A stretch of DNA of 61,940 nt from Planctomicrobium piriforme (GTDB lineage Bacteria > Planctomycetota > Planctomycetia > Pirellulales > UBA1268). The position numbers and the translations under genes are program-made. Numbering within the stretch: the stretch's first letter is position 1; the number at the start of each line of letters is the position of its first letter. Where the stretch lies: NCBI GenBank assembly GCA_945861585.1, contig CAMAVC010000008.1, positions 1 through 61,940 of the forward strand. The letters are read 5' to 3'. Positions 54,428-61,940 of this stretch are shown here, piece by piece. The notes under the pieces were generated by a model. That model saw only the letters and a list, made by a program, of their open reading frames with translations, was not told the origin of the DNA and did no database searches.

Positions 54428-55846
54428 ATGTCGCCCCTGCCGCCGTTCTCGCGCCGCCACCTGCTCGCCCGGTCAGGGATGGGGATCGGTGGCGTGGCGC
54501 TCGCGGGCCTGCTCTGCAAGCCGGCGGCGGGTGAGTCGGCCAGCCCGGCTGCACCCACGTCGGCGCTCGGCCCCAGGCCGCCCCACTTCAAGCCGCGGGC
54601 CGTGCGGATCATCCACCTGTTCATGAATGGCGGCCCGTCGCAGATCGACCTCTTCGACCCCAAGCCACTCCTGAGAAAATACGAAGGCAAGGTGCTCAAG
54701 GACGATCTCAAGGCCGACAAGCGGATCGGCGGCGTCGGGCTGCCATCGCCGTTTGCCTTCGCGAAGCACGGGCAATCGGGCATCGAGATCAGCGAACTGT
54801 TGCCGAACATCGCCCGGCATGCCGACGACCTGTGCGTGATTCGCTCGATGCAGACTCCGACGCCGAACCACGAGCCGGGCCTGCTCATGATGAACTGCGG
54901 CGACATCAGCCGCGTGGTGCCGAGCATGGGCTCCTGGACGCTCTACGGCCTCGGCACGGAAAACCAGAGCCTGCCGGGATTCGTGGTGATGTGCCCCGCC
55001 GGGCTACCGACGGCCCAGGGGAGCAACTGGCGAAGCGCCTTCCTGCCGGGGATCTACCAGGGCACTTCCATCGACTCGCAGGAGTCGAGCCCCGACCGGC
55101 TCGTGGCCAACATCTCGAACGACCGCATTCTGCCGAGCCAGCAGCGGCGGCAGCTCGACTTCATCCAGCAGTTGAACGAACTCCACCGCCAGGCCCGCCC
55201 CGACGACGCCCAGCTCGAGGCTCGGATCCACTCTCTCGAGCTTGCCTTCCGGATGCAGCGCGAGGCGGGCGAGGCGTTCGATATCTCACGGGAGCCGGAG
55301 GCGGTGCGGGAGCGGTATGGCAACCACGTGCAGGGCCGGCAGTTGCTCATCGCGCGGCGGCTCGCCGAGCGGGGCGTGCGCTACGTGCAGGTGTACCACG
55401 GCGCGGGCCAGCCCTGGGACAGCCATCAAAACGTGCACGACGCTCACAAAAAACTCTGCCGCGAGAGTGATGCGCCGATCGCCGCGCTGCTCCAGGATCT
55501 CAAGGACCGCGACATGCTCGACGACACGCTCGTGATCTGGGGAGGCGAGATGGGCCGCACGCCCACCGTGCAACTGCCGCTCGGCAAGGCGCCCGGCCGC
55601 GACCACCACCACGACGGCTTCTCAGTGTGGCTTGCCGGCGGCGGCGTGAAGGGAGGCCACGTGCACGGCACGACCGACGACCTCGGCCTCTCGGTGGCGG
55701 AGAATCCCGTCACGGTGCATGACCTGCACGCCACGATCCTCCACCTGCTCGGCTTCGACCACGAGCGGCTCACCTTCCGCCACGCCGGCCGCGACTTCCG
55801 ACTCACCGATGTGCACGGGAACGTCGTGCACGACGTCCTGGCGTAG
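54428..55846 (+). CDS. DUF1501 twin-arginine exported protein, second module
   Basis: 472 residues from ATG MSPLPPFSRRHLLARSG; the Tat motif SRRHLLARSGMGIGG is at the expected position. Conserved blocks: HLFMNGGPSQIDLFDPKP, RSMQTPTPNHEPGLLMMNCG, RRLAERGVRYVQVYHGAGQPWDSHQNV, DDTLVIWGGEMGRTP, GRDHHHDGFSVWLAGGGVKGGHVHG, LLGFDHERLTFRHAGRDFRLTDVHG. Same strand and directly after the PSCyt partner, as in the module at 15.7 kb, but without the internal palindrome seen there. Confidence 0.92.
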   Translation: MSPLPPFSRRHLLARSGMGIGGVALAGLLCKPAAGESASPAAPTSALGPRPPHFKPRAVRIIHLFMNGGPSQIDLFDPKPLLRKYEGKVLKDDLKADKRIGGVGLPSPFAFAKHGQSGIEISELLPNIARHADDLCVIRSMQTPTPNHEPGLLMMNCGDISRVVPSMGSWTLYGLGTENQSLPGFVVMCPAGLPTAQGSNWRSAFLPGIYQGTSIDSQESSPDRLVANISNDRILPSQQRRQLDFIQQLNELHRQARPDDAQLEARIHSLELAFRMQREAGEAFDISREPEAVRERYGNHVQGRQLLIARRLAERGVRYVQVYHGAGQPWDSHQNVHDAHKKLCRESDAPIAALLQDLKDRDMLDDTLVIWGGEMGRTPTVQLPLGKAPGRDHHHDGFSVWLAGGGVKGGHVHGTTDDLGLSVAENPVTVHDLHATILHLLGFDHERLTFRHAGRDFRLTDVHGNVVHDVLA

Positions 55847-55997
55847 GAGCCGAGCGCATGCGCAGCACCCGGCCCTGTGTACTGACGGTCGCCGCGGGCG
55901 CAGGACGAGCCTCAGTGCTTACCGACGCCGCCCGCGGGGCCATGGTCGGCCGGCTGCTTGGCCGGACGTGAGCGTCGTTCGGCATCGTCGGTTCCGG

Positions 55998-56570
55998 CAC
56001 CCCCGGGGCAATTCCGGCGAGCGCGCCGCCGCTGCCGCCCGTCTCGAGGGCCACCTGGCAGCCCAGGCCGCGCAGCAGGGCCACCGCCTCACCGATCGTC
56101 GGTTCGAGCGCGGGCAGCAGTCCGAAGTAGCCGAGCAGCACGAGCCGCGCCTTGGACAACTCCGCCGTCTGCCGGCGCAGATAGGCGACGTCGATCGCCC
56201 GGCAGGCCCCGACGTGGTGCGCGAAGCTCCGCTCGCCGCTCGGGTCGATGAGGACGGCCGTCGAACTCGTGGCCTGCGAGGCGTGCCCCTCCACGCCGGC
56301 CGCGGCGATACCCTCCGCGTCAAGCCGCCGGCGCACCACGCCGCCCCACACGTCATCGCCGACGATGCTCGCGGCCGCGACGGCGAGGCCCAGCCGTCGC
56401 ATCGCGATGCCCGAGTTGCACACGATGCCACCGGTCGTGACACCGATCGGATCGACGTCGAAGAGCCGTCCACCGCCGATCGGGGCGGTGAGCCCCACGG
56501 GTTTCACGAGAATGTCGGCGGTGCAGGTGCCGCAGACGATGCAGTCGACCGCTCGGTTCATCATCGGCAT
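55998..56570 (-). pseudogene. 3'-truncated PfkB-family kinase
   Basis: The first ~190 codons (start ATG MPMMNRAVDCIVCG) match the kinase at 36063-37010 at about 83% identity by eye. The match stops after GGALAGIAPG(V)P; the chain then runs on as unrelated Arg/Ser/Pro-rich sequence into the end of the convergent DUF1501 gene (stop 55803). The DTTGAGD catalytic motif and the ATP site are missing, so it cannot be a working kinase. Upstream it shares GAAAAAACGTA with the full-length gene. It sits just downstream of the MFS gene on the same strand. Confidence 0.8.
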
Positions 56571-56657
56571 CTCGGTCTCACATGTTCCTCTGTCGGGCGA
56601 GCTCAGAAGTATCGTTTCCTGCCCAGCATTCCCGGAAGTCCGACACCGGGAACCCTT

Positions 56658-57875
56658 TTACGTTTTTTCGTGCGGCCGGATCTGGAGCACGAGCCAGGCG
56701 GACAGGCCCGCGAGGGCGGCGAATCCGCCGAAGACAAAGGGGAGCGGCACCTGCTGGTCGCGGAGCCAGCCGAAGCCCACGTCGGCCAGGCCGCCGCACG
56801 AGATGCTCGCGAGATTCATGAGGCCGTAGCCCGCCGCCCGCTGATCGGGCCGCACGATCTGCGAGAGGATCGGCATGTTGTTCGTGTCGAAGAAGCCCCA
56901 GCCGACGCCGAACAGCATCAGAAACAGGATCGCCAGCGGCAGCGACTTCGTGCCCACCACGATTCCGACGCCGAGGAGGGCCGGTACGATCGCCGCCATG
57001 CCGAGGGCGCTCACGTAGATCCGCCCGCGGTCGGAGGACCGCATCCAGCGGTCGGCGAGCCAGCCCCCGAGCACGGCGCTCGCGATCGCAGCCGACTGCC
57101 ACCAGACCACGGCGCTCACGCCGGCGAGCCCCTGCGTGAGGCCGAGGTCCTTCTGGAGCACGCTCGGCATCCAGTCGCGCACCACCCAGCCGGCGATCGC
57201 GGGCAGCGTGAAGTAGGCCAGCAATAGCCGAAACGAGGGGTTGCCGAGGAGCGCCCGCCACGAGGCAAGCGGCGACTCGGCCGGCCCTGAGGTCCGCGCG
57301 ACGCGGTCTGCCGGCTCCCGCAGGAGAAACAAGAGCGGCACCGCGTAGGCGATGCCCGCGAGGCCGATCGTGGAAAACCCCCAGCGCCAGCCAAGCGCGG
57401 GGCTGTCGGCCACGAAGCCGCCGAGGCTGCCGAGCATCACGCCCAGATAGATGCCGATCTGATGGATGCCCACCGCCCGCGACCGCGTCGCCGACGCGTG
57501 GTGGTCGGCGATGAGGGCCAGGGCCGTCGGGATGTAAAACGCCTCCGAAAGGCCCATCGCGGCGCGAGTGGCGAGCAGATGGTCGTAGGTCGTGGCCTGC
57601 CCCGTGGCCCACGTGACGGCCGACCAGGCGACGAGGCTCGCGCACACGATCAGCGGCTTGCTGAACCGGTCGGCGACGAGGCCGGCGAAGGGGCTGGCGA
57701 GGGCGTAGGTCCATTTGAACCACGCCAGCATGTGCCCCCACTGCTCCTGGCTCTCGATCCCCGACACGTCACCCATGATCGACCGTTGCATCGTGGCCAC
57801 GAGCTGGCGATCGAGGTAATTGAGCAGCGCCACTGGCACGAGGAGGGCGACGGCAAGCCAGGCTCTGCGGTTCAT
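56658..57875 (-). CDS. MFS transporter
   Basis: 405 residues with about twelve hydrophobic helices. N-terminal helix AWLAVALLVPVALLNYLDRQLV with the Asp-Arg pair, loop-2/3 motif GLVADRFSKP and FDTNNMPILSQIVRPDQRAAGYGLMNLASI in the second half resemble sugar-acid/anion transporters of the ACS group. Inner-membrane symporter; substrate unknown. It lies upstream of the truncated sugar kinase and downstream of a PSCyt/DUF1501 pair on the same strand, so uptake of a carbohydrate derivative is a reasonable guess. Confidence 0.85.
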   Translation of the reverse strand: MNRRAWLAVALLVPVALLNYLDRQLVATMQRSIMGDVSGIESQEQWGHMLAWFKWTYALASPFAGLVADRFSKPLIVCASLVAWSAVTWATGQATTYDHLLATRAAMGLSEAFYIPTALALIADHHASATRSRAVGIHQIGIYLGVMLGSLGGFVADSPALGWRWGFSTIGLAGIAYAVPLLFLLREPADRVARTSGPAESPLASWRALLGNPSFRLLLAYFTLPAIAGWVVRDWMPSVLQKDLGLTQGLAGVSAVVWWQSAAIASAVLGGWLADRWMRSSDRGRIYVSALGMAAIVPALLGVGIVVGTKSLPLAILFLMLFGVGWGFFDTNNMPILSQIVRPDQRAAGYGLMNLASISCGGLADVGFGWLRDQQVPLPFVFGGFAALAGLSAWLVLQIRPHEKT

Positions 57876-57899
57876 GCTGCTGCAGTGGAGCCGACAGGC

Positions 57900-59369
57900 T
57901 CACGCCAGGATCGGCTCGATCACGTGGCCGTGCACGTCGGTCAGCCGGCGCTGGATGCCATTGTTGTAGACCGAGAGCTTTGTGTGGTCGACGCCGAGCA
58001 GGCGCAGCGCCGTCGCATGAAGGTCGTAGCAGTAGGTGGGGTTCTCCGCCGCCTTGAAGCCGAGCTCGTCGCTCGTGCCGTAGGCCGTGCCCCCCTTGGT
58101 GCCGCCGCCGGCCATCCACACAGTGAAGGCCCCGGCGTTGTGGTCGCGGCCCTTCCCCTGCGCGGCCGGCTGGCGACCGAACTCGGTCTGGCACATCACG
58201 AGCGTGCTGTCGAGGAGGCCGTGGGCCTTCAAGTCTGAAAGCAGGGCGCTCGCCCCGCCATCGAGAATCGGGCCCCAGTAGCCGTGGTCGCGGACGACGT
58301 CTTCGTGGGAATCCCAGTTGGGCCGGATCTTCTTCACGGCCGTGTTCTCGGCGCCACAGTAGATCTGCACGAACCGCACGCCCCGCTCCACGAGCCGCCG
58401 CGCGAGCAGGCACTGCCGGCCGAACGGGCCGATCTCGGGATGGTCGAGTTGGTAGAGCTGCTCCACGAGATCTGACTCGCCGGCGAGGTTTGTGACCTCG
58501 GGGGCCGAGAGTTGCAGCCGCGCCGCGAGCTCGTAGGCGGCGATTCGGGCGGCAAGTTCGCTGTTGTCGGCCCGGGGACCGAGGTGGCGGGCATTCACGG
58601 CGGCGAGAAACTCGCGGCCTGCCGGCTCGCCGGCGACGAGGTTCGCGTGGTCCTCGGCCGCGAAGAGATCGGCGATCGGTGGCCGGCCTTCGGCCGTCTC
58701 GATCACGGTGCCCTGGTGGATCGCCGGGAGGAAGCCTGCGCCCCAGTTCACCGGCCCGCCCGGCGGCAGGCCGCGGTGGTCGGGAAGCACGACGAACGCC
58801 GGCAGGTCTTCCGACTCGCTGCCGAGGCCGTAGGTGACCCACGCCCCCATCGACGGGAAGCCGGGCAGGATGAAGCCGCTATTGGCCATGAACATCGCCG
58901 GGCCGTGGAGCGCGGTCTTGCTCTGCATCGAATGGATGAACGCCATCTCGTCGACGTGGCCGGCGAGCTTCGGCAACAGGTCGCTCACCCAGTGGCCGCA
59001 CTCGCCGTGCTGCCGGAAGGGCCAGTAGCTCTGCTGGCAGTTCCCCGGCTTCGAGGCGAAGAACTGCACGTTGCCGGTCGTGTCGAACGGCGTGCCATCC
59101 CGCTTCACGAGCTCGGGCTTGTAGTCAAACGTGTCGAGGTGCGAGAGGCCGCCAGGGCAGAAGATGTTGATCACCGCCTTCGCCTTGGGCGAAAACATCG
59201 GTGGCCTCGCGGCAAGCGGATTGGCCGCGCGGGCCGCCGCTTGTGCCTCTTCGGCTAAAAGCGTCGTGAGGGCCATGCCGCCGAGGCCGCCGCCGAGCTC
59301 CCAGAGGAAGTTTCGCCGCGACACGTCGGCGCGGTGCAGCCGGCAGGGAAAAGCGTCTGGCATCGTCAT
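57900..59369 (-). CDS. DUF1501 twin-arginine exported protein, third module
   Basis: 489 residues from ATG MTMPDAFPCRL, a few bases after the partner's stop. Tat motif SRRNFLWELGGGLGGMAL at about residue 16. Blocks: NIFCPGGLSHLDTFDYKPELVKRDG, MQSKTALHGPAMFMANSGF, FVVLPDHRGLPPGGPVNWGAG, RRLVERGVRFVQIYCGAENT, DSTLVMCQTEFGRQPAAQGKGRDHNAGAFTVWMAGGGTKGG, LLGVDHTKLSVYNNGIQRRLTDVHG. An ATG two codons later is an alternative start. Confidence 0.9.
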   Translation of the reverse strand: MTMPDAFPCRLHRADVSRRNFLWELGGGLGGMALTTLLAEEAQAAARAANPLAARPPMFSPKAKAVINIFCPGGLSHLDTFDYKPELVKRDGTPFDTTGNVQFFASKPGNCQQSYWPFRQHGECGHWVSDLLPKLAGHVDEMAFIHSMQSKTALHGPAMFMANSGFILPGFPSMGAWVTYGLGSESEDLPAFVVLPDHRGLPPGGPVNWGAGFLPAIHQGTVIETAEGRPPIADLFAAEDHANLVAGEPAGREFLAAVNARHLGPRADNSELAARIAAYELAARLQLSAPEVTNLAGESDLVEQLYQLDHPEIGPFGRQCLLARRLVERGVRFVQIYCGAENTAVKKIRPNWDSHEDVVRDHGYWGPILDGGASALLSDLKAHGLLDSTLVMCQTEFGRQPAAQGKGRDHNAGAFTVWMAGGGTKGGTAYGTSDELGFKAAENPTYCYDLHATALRLLGVDHTKLSVYNNGIQRRLTDVHGHVIEPILA

Positions 59370-59371
59370 GG

Positions 59372-61940
59372 TCAGTCCACGTAGACGAATTCGTTGGCGT
59401 TGAAGAGCATCCGGCAAAACTGCGGCAGGCCGGCACGCTTCACGAGCGCGACCGCCGCTGCTAGTTCGGCCTCGTCGGGCTCGCGGAGGAGCGCGAGGGA
59501 GTAGGCGCGGCGGATCTGTGCGGCAGGATCGGCGCCCGCCTCCTGCTCGAGCCGCTTGGCCCAGTGCCCTGCCTGCCGGAGCATGAAGTCGTTGTTCAAC
59601 AGCGCGAGCGACTGGAGCGCCGTCGTCGTCTCGAGCCGCGCCGGCGTGAGGTTGGCCGGATTCGGGCAGTCGAGCGTCGTCAGGAATGCGTGCGGCGTGC
59701 TCCGCACGATGAACCGATAGATGCTCCGCCGCCAGAGTTCCGGCGTGTCGGGCGTCACGTAGCGGTAGACGGGGGCATACGCCTCCTCGTAGTCGAAGTC
59801 GCGGTAGCCGGGGCCATACATCTCGGGATTGAGGCAGCCGGTGACGGCGAGCGTGGCGTCGCGAAGGCTTTCGGCATCGAGCCGTCGCGGCGACTGCCGC
59901 CAGAGCAGCCGATTGTCGGCGTCGATGGCCGCGGCTTTCGCGGCTCCGGGCACGTCGATGCTCCGCTGCCGGTAGGCGTGGCTCGAGCAGATCAGCCGAT
60001 GCATCGCCTTCAGCGACCAGCCGCGGTCGATGAACTCGGCCGCGAGCCAGTCGAGTAACTCTGGATGCGACGGCCGGCCGCCGCCGATCCCAAAGTCGCT
60101 TGGCGTATCGACGATGCCGGTGCCGAAGTGATGGTGCCAGAGTCGGTTCGCGATCACGCGCGGCGTAAGCGGGTTTTTCGGTGAAGTGATCCAGTCGGCG
60201 AGGGCCCGGCGGCGTTGTCCCTCGGGCGTCGTGGATTCGCCGAAGCTCGCGGGCAGGCCGGCCACGGCGGTGATCGTGCCGGGGCCCACCTCGTCGCCCG
60301 TCGTCTCGGGATTGCCGCGGACGTTCACTTTCACTGTGGGCGGCTGCTCGGCCACCGGTCCGAAGAGCTTATCGGGCACCCGCAACGACTTGAGCTCTTT
60401 TTCAAGGGTCACGAGCCTCTGCTCCGCGGCGACGAGATGCTGCGTCTGTTCCGGGCTGAGCGCGGGCGTCGTGCCCTCGATCCGGGCGTCCCCGAAGAAC
60501 ACCTGATCCATTCCGATGCCGTTGCCGCCGTCGGTGGCCACGAGCGTGAGAAACTTCGCGCCGGGTGGCAGCGAGATATCGAGCGGCGTGCCGCCGTCGT
60601 CGAAGCCGATCCGCCCGTTGGCCATGAGCGCGCCATCGACGAACACGAAATAGTCGGCCCCCGCCTCCGGCGTCGTGCCGCCGTAGCCCACGACAGCGCG
60701 GAAGTGGGGGTTTGCCATCCGCACGACGGCGAACATCTCCGCGAGGTCAAACGTGATGCCGGCGTTGGCATGCATGCCGAGGATCGTGTGGCCGCCCTTG
60801 GCGTAGTCGATGTCGCCAAGCTTCGTGGAGTGCTGCTTCGCCACCGCCCCGTTGCGGATCGCATCCCAGCCCGCCTTGCTTGTCTCGGGGATTCCCTCGA
60901 CCGTGAGGCCGGTGGTGGTCGCGGGCACGGGGCCCGGCCCGTGCGGCACGAACACCGCATGCACGAATTTCGTGGGCGCAGACTTCGGGGCGTTGATGGT
61001 GATGTTCGAGAGAAAGCCGCCCGGCTTCGCATCCACTTTCAGGCCGTTTCGGGAGTCGATGCCGACGCCCTTCGTGCCGCTTCCGCGGCCGTCGCCGCCG
61101 CCGACGATGTCGGCCAGGTCGATCGGCTTGCCCGCCAGCGCATGCACCTCGGCCCGGGCATCGGCTACGACCGTCGTAAGATCGGCGTGCTGTTTCCCAT
61201 ACCGCTCCTGCGCTGATCGGCTCGTCGGCGCGTCGGCCCGCTTCACGCCGGCGAAGACCGCCACGAGGGAGTAGTAGTCTCGCTGCGGGACCGGATCGAG
61301 CTTGTGGTCGTGGCAGCGGGCGCAGTTCACGGTCACGCCGCAGGCCGCAGTCATGACCTGCGTCACCATGTCGTCGAGGTCGTCGGCGCGGGCCTGCCGC
61401 CGCAGTACGTCGCTCTTGGTCTCGACCTGGCCGACGAAGTCCCACGGGCCGGCCGTGAGAAACCCGGCGGCCACCACGTGGTCGGGGTCGTCGGGTGCGA
61501 TCGCATCGCCCGCGATTTGCCGCCGCAGGAACTCGTCGTAGGGCAGGTCGCGGTTCAGGGCGTCGATCACCCAGTCGCGATACCGCCAGGCGTTGGGCCG
61601 CAGTTGATCGCGTTCGAAACCGTGGGTGTCGGCGTAGTGGGCGATGTCGAGCCAGTGGCGGGCCCAACGCTCGCCGTAATGCGGCGAGGCGAGGAGGCGA
61701 TCGACGAGCCTGTCGTAGGCGTCGGGCGCTTCGTCGGCGACGAATGCGGCCACCTCCTCCGGCGACGGTGGCAGGCCGGTGAGGTCGAAGAACAGCCGGC
61801 GGATGAGCGTGCGGCGATCAGCCTCTGGGGCGGGCATGAGGTTTTCCTCGCCGAGCTTCGCCTGAATGAAGCGGTCGATCTCGTTGCGGGCCCGCCAGGC
61901 ATCGCCCGGAGGCGAAGCCTCGTGCGCCGGCGGCACCTCG
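59372..61940 (-). CDS. planctomycete cytochrome C protein (DUF1549/DUF1553), 5' end beyond the window
   Basis: At least 855 residues. The visible part opens inside the linker before DUF1549 (VPPAHEASPPG, RNEIDRFIQAKLGEENL, IRRLFFDLTGLPPSP, SPHYGERWARHWLDIAHYADTHG), includes NCARCHDHKLDP, then a middle domain with a beta-sandwich look (VVRMANPHFRAVVGYGGTTPEAG, YFVFVDGALMANGRIGF, LTLVATDGGNGIGMDQVFFGDARI) and a typical DUF1553 (NPLTPRVIANRLWHHHFGTGIVDTPSDFG, CSSHAYRQRS, ALLNNDFMLRQAG). An N-terminal signal and PSCyt1 domain are expected off the right edge. The first codon seen in frame is GTG and is probably internal. Confidence 0.88.
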   Translation of the reverse strand, partial: EVPPAHEASPPGDAWRARNEIDRFIQAKLGEENLMPAPEADRRTLIRRLFFDLTGLPPSPEEVAAFVADEAPDAYDRLVDRLLASPHYGERWARHWLDIAHYADTHGFERDQLRPNAWRYRDWVIDALNRDLPYDEFLRRQIAGDAIAPDDPDHVVAAGFLTAGPWDFVGQVETKSDVLRRQARADDLDDMVTQVMTAACGVTVNCARCHDHKLDPVPQRDYYSLVAVFAGVKRADAPTSRSAQERYGKQHADLTTVVADARAEVHALAGKPIDLADIVGGGDGRGSGTKGVGIDSRNGLKVDAKPGGFLSNITINAPKSAPTKFVHAVFVPHGPGPVPATTTGLTVEGIPETSKAGWDAIRNGAVAKQHSTKLGDIDYAKGGHTILGMHANAGITFDLAEMFAVVRMANPHFRAVVGYGGTTPEAGADYFVFVDGALMANGRIGFDDGGTPLDISLPPGAKFLTLVATDGGNGIGMDQVFFGDARIEGTTPALSPEQTQHLVAAEQRLVTLEKELKSLRVPDKLFGPVAEQPPTVKVNVRGNPETTGDEVGPGTITAVAGLPASFGESTTPEGQRRRALADWITSPKNPLTPRVIANRLWHHHFGTGIVDTPSDFGIGGGRPSHPELLDWLAAEFIDRGWSLKAMHRLICSSHAYRQRSIDVPGAAKAAAIDADNRLLWRQSPRRLDAESLRDATLAVTGCLNPEMYGPGYRDFDYEEAYAPVYRYVTPDTPELWRRSIYRFIVRSTPHAFLTTLDCPNPANLTPARLETTTALQSLALLNNDFMLRQAGHWAKRLEQEAGADPAAQIRRAYSLALLREPDEAELAAAVALVKRAGLPQFCRMLFNANEFVYVD

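Overview
The window is about 62 kb of high-GC bacterial DNA that looks like a member of the Planctomycetota, most likely the Pirellulales. The grounds are family content: three paired modules of planctomycete cytochrome C (PSCyt1/DUF1549/DUF1553) with a twin-arginine DUF1501 protein, DUF1559 prepilin-like proteins, a DUF1571 protein, PEP-CTERM surface proteins, several sulfatases, and a propeller-type sensor kinase with a NarL-type regulator. I saw no rRNA, complete tRNA, CRISPR array, integrase or transposase. One gene runs off the right edge.

Layout. 0-15 kb is mostly housekeeping and metabolism: FkbM methyltransferase, old-yellow-enzyme oxidoreductase, DHDPS-family lyase, SMUG1-type uracil-DNA glycosylase, EEP hydrolase, hemL, a Ser/Thr kinase, MmgE/PrpD, truB, gluconokinase, a secreted PQQ-propeller protein, DUF1571 and an SMP-30/gluconolactonase-like protein. 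15-20.4 kb holds the first PSCyt/DUF1501 pair. 20.6-25 kb has an EamA-type transporter, an ion channel and ftsK. 25-36 kb is accessory: a prepilin-like gene broken by a stop codon, a phosphodiesterase-TPR-sulfotransferase fusion, a PEP-CTERM protein, then cimA followed by three sulfotransferase-type genes, one fused to a glycosyltransferase. 36-44 kb (minus strand) is a sulfated-glycan-like cluster: PfkB kinase, sialate O-acetylesterase, three sulfatases (one a mosaic remnant), a lipoprotein and a DUF1559 protein. 44.4-48.2 kb is a two-component system. 48.4-51 kb is a PATR/PEP-CTERM surface protein, followed by the second PSCyt/DUF1501 pair. 56-62 kb has a truncated PfkB duplicate, an MFS transporter and the third PSCyt/DUF1501 pair.

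Most notable observation: three genes around the two-component system (DUF1559, a sulfatase, the PATR/PEP-CTERM protein) share an unannotated leader of about 150 nt. A near-identical 17-nt box A is followed after 51-52 nt by box C, and the start codon lies another 61-62 nt downstream in all three. This looks like a shared promoter or structured 5' leader and may define a small surface/sulfatase regulon. Other items are a perfect 20-bp inverted repeat inside a DUF1501 coding region, three genes whose TAG stop codon directly abuts one family of small palindromes, a REP-like intergenic palindrome present twice, a duplicated and truncated PfkB kinase, a mosaic sulfatase, and fusions joining sulfotransferase domains to a phosphodiesterase and to a glycosyltransferase.
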